Shown here in pieces: positions 7,548 to 11,350 of a stretch of 11,350 nucleotides of DNA. Each line of letters starts with the position of its first letter. Position 1 is the first letter of the stretch. A program made the position numbers and the translations under genes. Location: NCBI RefSeq assembly GCF_946479605.1, contig NZ_CAMLGT010000115.1, positions 1-11,350 on the forward strand. The letters run 5' to 3'. The notes beneath the pieces were generated by a model. The model was not told where the DNA came from. It was given only the letters and a program-made list of their open reading frames with translations, and did not search any database. This stretch comes from an uncultured Lacibacter sp. GTDB taxonomy: Bacteria; Bacteroidota; Bacteroidia; Chitinophagales; Chitinophagaceae.

Positions 7548-8489
7548 ATGCTTAGCCGTGTCGCTGATTCAATGTTCTGGATGAACCGTTATATGGAACG
7601 GGCTGAAGGATTGTTGCGTGTATTGCTCACCAACTATGTATTATCGCTTGATAAAGGGCCCTATGGTGTTCATTCATGGAAACCGGTGCTGGAAATATTC
7701 GGAAATCTTTCAGAAGAAGAACTGGATAAAATTCAATATTCATCTGCAGATACATTGCAATACCTGTTGCTCAACCGGTCGAACCATAATTCGCTCCGGA
7801 ACATCATTAATAAAGCAAGAGAGAATGCAAGAGGTATGCAGGACCATATTACAAAAGAAGTATGGGAAGAAGTAAACCTCATTTATCATACCGTTAACCA
7901 GCCGGGACTTGAAAAAAAACTATCTGGTGCTGAAGCATTACCCAACCTTGACAGGTTATTAAAACTTTGTTTAACTTATGTTGGTGTAATTGATACAACC
8001 ATGCCACGTGGCATGGGCTGGAATTTCATGAACATCGGCCGGTTGATAGAACGTGCTGTTCTTACAACCGATGTTACCTGCAAGCAGTTTGAACAGATCA
8101 GTTTTGAACTGGAAGATCACAAAGATATTTTGTACTGGCGCAACCTGCTCCTGTCATTATCGGGGTACGAGCTGCACATGAAAAACTACCAGGGTAGTAC
8201 CACCAATACAAATGTGTTGCACCAGGCCGTGTTCAATCATCATTTTCCCCGCTCGGTTGTGTATGCACTTTCACGTACAGAAAAATATCTTACAGAAGTG
8301 CTGGAAGAAAATGAACCACCCAAAAAACAAATGATCTACCGTGAGTTTGGCCGCATTTACAGCCGTGTAAAATTTGCAGACGAAAGCTCCATCAAACAGA
8401 TTACATTGCAGCGGTTTTTGCAGGATACAAAAGAAGATCTCCTGAAATTTTCACATGTACTGGGACAACAATTTTTCTCGTACGCTTAG
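7548..8489 (+). CDS. Alpha-E domain-containing protein
   Basis: The protein has 313 residues and is predicted almost entirely helical. The alpha-E family signature starts at residue 1 (LSRVADSMFWMNRYMERAE). It continues with ARENARG at 90-96 and MPRGMGWNFMNIGRLIERA at 152-170, which matches the family's repeated pattern of Gly-Trp, Gly-Arg and Glu-Arg-Ala residues. The biochemical role is unknown. The family is found next to, or fused to, circularly permuted ATP-grasp proteins, so it probably acts with the upstream gene product. The stop lies 12 bp before the transglutaminase-like gene, which indicates one transcript. The ATG is fixed by the conserved motif beginning at residue 2. No signal peptide or membrane segment is visible. 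Confidence 0.9.
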   Translation: MLSRVADSMFWMNRYMERAEGLLRVLLTNYVLSLDKGPYGVHSWKPVLEIFGNLSEEELDKIQYSSADTLQYLLLNRSNHNSLRNIINKARENARGMQDHITKEVWEEVNLIYHTVNQPGLEKKLSGAEALPNLDRLLKLCLTYVGVIDTTMPRGMGWNFMNIGRLIERAVLTTDVTCKQFEQISFELEDHKDILYWRNLLLSLSGYELHMKNYQGSTTNTNVLHQAVFNHHFPRSVVYALSRTEKYLTEVLEENEPPKKQMIYREFGRIYSRVKFADESSIKQITLQRFLQDTKEDLLKFSHVLGQQFFSYA

Positions 8490-8501
8490 TTATAAAAAAG
8501 G

Positions 8502-9443
8502 ATGCCCGTTTTTCAGATACAGCACGTAACAAAATATACATACAACAGGCCGGTAAAAGAAAGTATCAACCAGTTGCGGATTTATCCTGTTGCATCGGAG
8601 CAGCAGGAAATATTACAACATGAAGTAAATATTTCAACCGATCCTGAACTGTTTTTCTTTATTGATTACTGGGGAAACCGCTGTGCCGATTTTGGTATTG
8701 TTGATGCACACACATCTTTGGTGATCGACAGCAGGGTGGTGGTACGCACCATTGGTAAAGAAACCATCACTATGGTTGAAAGCACAAGGGATGAACTGGC
8801 AAAAATTGTAGCAACCGATTTTCAACTGCTGGAGTTAGCAAGGCCGGAAGACATTCAATCCACAACTGTTTTACAGGAAATCATTTCAACGCTCGACTGC
8901 GGACAAAAAAAGGTGATGCAGATCGTTGAAGCATGTTCTTCGCATATTTTTTCGGAGTTCAAATACATCAAAGGCATTACCAGCATAGAAACCACCGTTG
9001 ATGAAATACTTGAACACCGCAGCGGTGTGTGCCAGGATTTTGCACATGTGCTGTTGCAATTATTACGCACCATGGGTATTCCATCCCGTTATGTAAGCGG
9101 CTACATTTGTCCCAACAAAAACGGTATGCGTGGTGAAGGTGCCACACATGCGTGGGTGGAAGCATGGATTCCAGGTTTAAACTGGGTAGGCATTGACCCT
9201 ACAAATAATGTTTGGGTAACAACGCACCATATTAAACTGGCGGTAGGCCGTGATTTTAACGACTGTTCGCCGGTAAAGGGCACATTTAAAGGGCTGTCAA
9301 AACAAACGCTTTCAGTTTATGTATCTGTGGGTTATGAAGACGGTCATGTGTTTGAAGAAATGAATGACGTACAAATGCCGGTAACCGAAACGGTGAAAGA
9401 AGCGGAGCGTATTGCAGCCGAAGAAGCAGCCCAGCAGCAGTAA
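8502..9443 (+). CDS. Transglutaminase-like family protein
   Basis: The protein has 313 residues. The N-terminal part (about 1-85), starting FQIQHVTKYTYNRPVKES, is the beta-rich bacterial transglutaminase N domain. The papain-like core follows with a complete predicted catalytic triad: C177 in SGVCQDFAH, H216 in GATHAWVEA and D232 in GIDPTNN. Bacterial members may act as peptidases or transfer acyl groups to amines; sequence alone does not decide. Gene order puts it with the ATP-grasp and alpha-E proteins, suggesting one enzyme set that makes, modifies or cleaves a peptide or isopeptide bond. The tail is unusual, rich in Glu and Ala and ending in three Gln residues. No signal peptide is seen. 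An AAAAAAGG tract directly precedes the start codon. Confidence 0.9.
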   Translation: MPVFQIQHVTKYTYNRPVKESINQLRIYPVASEQQEILQHEVNISTDPELFFFIDYWGNRCADFGIVDAHTSLVIDSRVVVRTIGKETITMVESTRDELAKIVATDFQLLELARPEDIQSTTVLQEIISTLDCGQKKVMQIVEACSSHIFSEFKYIKGITSIETTVDEILEHRSGVCQDFAHVLLQLLRTMGIPSRYVSGYICPNKNGMRGEGATHAWVEAWIPGLNWVGIDPTNNVWVTTHHIKLAVGRDFNDCSPVKGTFKGLSKQTLSVYVSVGYEDGHVFEEMNDVQMPVTETVKEAERIAAEEAAQQQ

Positions 9444-9458
9444 ACTTTACTGCTGTTG
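9432..9458 (+). other. Stem-loop spanning the stop codon of the transglutaminase-like gene
   Basis: Positions 9432-9444 are complementary to 9446-9458 (13 pairs with one G-U) around a single central base, with the TAA stop inside the left arm. A realistic RNA hairpin would use about 9-10 pairs with a loop near 9442-9448. No T run follows. It could protect the mRNA 3' end, pause ribosomes, or assist Rho-dependent termination. A second, smaller hairpin follows at 9489-9506 (AGGACA with TGTCCT). Confidence 0.45.
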
Positions 9459-9557
9459 ACAAAAACAGTGGAGGTTTTACTACAGAGCAGGACAATTTTC
9501 TGTCCTACATTCACGTTACAATAAAACCAATATCTGTTCATCTAAACCTGTATCCAC

Positions 9558-9812
9558 ATGAAAAAGCCCATCTTCTTCGACGACCAGGCACATATTGCTG
9601 AACAATTCACCATTGTTGAAGACCACACTACTCAACTTGCAAGACTGGCCTTTCACAAAGTAAATGCGTATAAACTTTCATTGACCAACCAGGCATATTG
9701 TATAAGCCGTAGTGAATTGTGCGCACTTCTTCAATCAACATTGCTCAATTATGTACATCCATGCACAGTGTTGCAAATGCTGGATTACTATAATGACAGC
9801 GTTGAGAATTGA
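9558..9812 (+). CDS. Hypothetical protein, 84 aa
   Basis: I do not recognise this small protein. It starts at ATG 9558 with MKKPIFFDDQAHIAEQF and ends at TGA 9810-9812. It has no signal peptide, transmembrane segment or Cys-metal motif; Cys residues are at scattered positions. Predicted character is a short charged N-terminus followed by likely helices around SRSELCALLQSTLLNYV. It lies 114 bp after the transglutaminase-like gene and 70 bp before the next unknown gene, on the same strand. Codon use looks like the neighbours and no antisense frame competes strongly, which supports a real gene. It may belong to the preceding cassette or form a separate unit; the hairpins at 9432-9506 suggest a possible break. 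Confidence 0.6.
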   Translation: MKKPIFFDDQAHIAEQFTIVEDHTTQLARLAFHKVNAYKLSLTNQAYCISRSELCALLQSTLLNYVHPCTVLQMLDYYNDSVEN

Positions 9813-9856
9813 TTTTTATTTTTTATTTAATACTTCATGTTTGACATTTGCAGAAA

Positions 9857-9872
9857 CTATCTGTAACGGATA
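9857..9872 (+). other. Small hairpin upstream of the 188-aa gene
   Basis: CTATCT (9857-9862) can pair with GGATAG (9867-9872), with one T-G wobble and the loop GTAAC. It ends 10 bp before the ATG at 9883. The 70-bp gap otherwise contains a T-rich stretch (about 9813-9830). The hairpin could influence translation start, but it is short and may be chance. Confidence 0.2.
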
Positions 9873-9882
9873 GCTGCTGTGT

Positions 9883-10449
9883 ATGCATGATATTGAACCA
9901 TTTTACAACTGGCGCCATATTTATGTGAGCGAAGAAGATGAGCGGTCACCTTTCTACGGACGCCAATACTCCGAGTTTGAATTTTCCCAAACCGTTTACA
10001 ATTATTATATCCATCCGCAATGGGATGAGTTTGGCAGCCGCACACTCTACCTCAAGATCCTGATTGCTGACTATACGGAGAAATATGCCATTATTGAATT
10101 GCTAGGCGAGTGGAATGATGCTATAGAGAACGATGTAATGGAACTGAAGCGTGAAGTGATTGAAAAGCTGATGAACGAAGGCATTTACAAATTCATCCTA
10201 ATTGCTGAAAATGTACTCAACTTCCACAGCAGCGAAAAAGATTACTATGAAGAATGGTATGAAAACTGTGCCGATGAAAACGGATGGACCATTATCCTGA
10301 ACATGCCGGAACAAACACAATACGATTTTAAAAAACTAAAGCTCAACCGTTACCTTGAACTGATGCAACTCGATAACTGGCGTATTTACAAACCCTATCA
10401 CCTCTTTAAAAAAATTGATGGAGAACTGAACCAGCGGCTGCTGGCCTGA
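9883..10449 (+). CDS. Conserved hypothetical protein, 188 aa
   Basis: The protein begins MHDIEPFYNWRHIYVSEEDE and ends at TGA (10447-10449), with a second in-frame stop TAA right after it. It is acidic and rich in Tyr, Trp and Glu. I see no signal peptide, membrane segment or catalytic motif. A central block (ILIADYTEKYAIIELLG) looks like beta strands, followed by a helix (VMELKREVIEKLMNEG) and another strand (KFILIAENVL), which suggests a compact alpha/beta fold. It resembles uncharacterised proteins I associate with Chitinophagaceae; this is from memory and no function is known to me. The coding quality is good throughout. It may share a transcript with the 84-aa gene 70 bp upstream. Confidence 0.8.
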   Translation: MHDIEPFYNWRHIYVSEEDERSPFYGRQYSEFEFSQTVYNYYIHPQWDEFGSRTLYLKILIADYTEKYAIIELLGEWNDAIENDVMELKREVIEKLMNEGIYKFILIAENVLNFHSSEKDYYEEWYENCADENGWTIILNMPEQTQYDFKKLKLNRYLELMQLDNWRIYKPYHLFKKIDGELNQRLLA

Positions 10450-10452
10450 TAA

Positions 10453-10480
10453 AGCAAAATACCTTGAAAGAGGTATTGCT
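10453..10480 (+). terminator. Hairpin after the 188-aa gene, likely transcript end
   Basis: AATACCT (10458-10464) pairs perfectly with AGGTATT (10471-10477) around the loop TGAAAG. AGC (10453-10455) and GCT (10478-10480) can extend the stem across a two-A bulge. It lies 3 bp after the stop codon. No T run follows, so it is a weak intrinsic terminator or an mRNA 3'-end stabiliser. Confidence 0.45.
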
Positions 10481-10540
10481 TACCGTTGCAGGAAGTTGCA
10501 TCTTTACTGCATCAACCAAAATCACATAAAATAAACTGTT

Positions 10541-11341
10541 ATGAAAAAACTATTGCTTTGTCTGTTACTTGCAACAGGCACAACAGGATTACTGCAGGCA
10601 CAAATAGCATTCAACTCCCATTTTGATCCAACTGCAACTACCGGTTTTGCAGCCGGCGATAAATCAAAGAATAATATTGTAAAGCTGAACCTGATGGGCT
10701 TGCCGTTAAAGAATTTTTCGTTCCAGTACGAGCGGATTATCACCAAACGCTTATCTGTAGCAGTGGGTATAAGAACAATGCCAACAGGCAGTTTGCCGTT
10801 TGCCAACTCGTTTGCCACACAAGTAGGCGATGGCGATCCTGAACTGGAAGCAAATATCCGTGCTGTAAAAGTGGGCAACTTTGCTGTTACACCGGAAGTA
10901 CGCTTGTACTTAAGCCGCAAAGGTTATGGTCGTGGTTTTTATTTAGCGCCTTATTACCGCTATGCAAAATTTACATCGGATGAATTACCTGTTGATTATG
11001 AAGGCGACGGCAACGTTACCAAAACCATCAGACTGAAAGGCGATATGACCACACATAGCGGTGGATTAATGTTTGGTGCACAATGGCAGATCGCAAAAAT
11101 GATTTCACTCGACTGGTGGATACTTGGCGCACATTATGGAAAGAGCAATGGTGCATTAACCGGTACACCATCAACACCACTATCTGCAAACGAACAAAAC
11201 GACATCAGAACACAAATAGAAGACATTGATCTTCCACTCACAAAAATTACAGCCGATGTAAATGCAAGCAGGGTTAAAGCAATTATTGACGGACCGTGGG
11301 GTGGAGTAAGAGCCGGATTAACAATCGGCATCAGATTTTAA
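10541..11341 (+). CDS. Exported outer-membrane beta-barrel protein (DUF3575-like)
   Basis: The 266-residue protein has a clear signal peptide: MKKLLLCLLLATGTTGLLQA, with probable cleavage before Q21. The mature part shows alternating strands, including KLNLMGLPLKNFSFQYERII, TPEVRLYLSR and GFYLAPYYRYAKF. It ends in a Phe after a last strand (AGLTIGIRF), as outer-membrane barrels often do. The block with LPLKNFSFQYERII resembles DUF3575-type barrels of Bacteroidota, but the family assignment is from memory and uncertain. A stretch rich in polar residues and proline (about 205-235) is likely an extracellular or periplasmic loop. The gene follows a hairpin and a 91-bp gap, so it is probably transcribed separately. 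No substrate or role can be inferred. Confidence 0.8.
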   Translation: MKKLLLCLLLATGTTGLLQAQIAFNSHFDPTATTGFAAGDKSKNNIVKLNLMGLPLKNFSFQYERIITKRLSVAVGIRTMPTGSLPFANSFATQVGDGDPELEANIRAVKVGNFAVTPEVRLYLSRKGYGRGFYLAPYYRYAKFTSDELPVDYEGDGNVTKTIRLKGDMTTHSGGLMFGAQWQIAKMISLDWWILGAHYGKSNGALTGTPSTPLSANEQNDIRTQIEDIDLPLTKITADVNASRVKAIIDGPWGGVRAGLTIGIRF

Positions 11342-11350
11342 TCATAGAAA

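Noticed and set aside
7397..7549. Repeats considered as a CRISPR array
   Set aside because: Units are about 9 bp, imperfect and of three different kinds, with no uniform spacers and no cas genes nearby.
7618..7875. 85-codon forward frame inside the alpha-E gene
   Set aside because: It is out of frame with the conserved alpha-E motifs and has no family-like features.
10522..10920. 132-codon antisense frame opposite the beta-barrel gene
   Set aside because: The forward frame has a textbook signal peptide and barrel strands; the reverse frame has none and extends into the spacer only by chance.

Overview
The window looks like a chromosomal segment of a Bacteroidota bacterium, most likely family Chitinophagaceae. 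This is inferred from the protein style and was not tested against a database. Three things point that way: a type IX secretion (T9SS) C-terminal sorting domain, the lack of strong Shine-Dalgarno sites with A-rich start regions instead, and AT-rich, loosely repetitive gene spacers. All genes read on the + strand. I see no tRNA, rRNA, CRISPR array, transposase or integrase, and base composition looks even throughout.

Layout. (1) Positions 1-740 hold the 3' part of a secreted protein ending in a T9SS sorting domain. (2) Positions 741-1115 form a non-coding stretch of about 375 bp before thrA. It holds a 10-bp inverted repeat and, at 948-1034, a 28-codon reading frame with 9 Thr and 4 Ile codons. 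This is very probably a threonine attenuation leader peptide. (3) Positions 1116-5838 are a compact thrA-thrB-thrC operon (aspartokinase/homoserine dehydrogenase, homoserine kinase, threonine synthase). Together with the missing aspartate-semialdehyde dehydrogenase these enzymes convert aspartate to threonine. The operon ends in a clear intrinsic terminator at 5878-5925. (4) Positions 5950-9443 carry a three-gene cassette: a circularly permuted ATP-grasp protein, an alpha-E domain protein and a transglutaminase-like protein. Comparative genomics has predicted such cassettes to make or modify a peptide, but to my knowledge neither substrate nor product is established. (5) Positions 9558-10449 encode two small proteins of unknown function. 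(6) Positions 10541-11341 encode an exported, probable outer-membrane beta-barrel protein.

How the parts work together. The leader frame sits where it could sense charged tRNA-Thr and tRNA-Ile and control thrABC, as thrL does in enterobacteria. The sequence also allows competing RNA pairings around the Thr codons. No U-tract terminator is visible before thrA, so the switch mechanism, if there is one, is open. The strongest candidates for something not yet described are this leader and the ATP-grasp/alpha-E/transglutaminase cassette with its two unknown neighbours.
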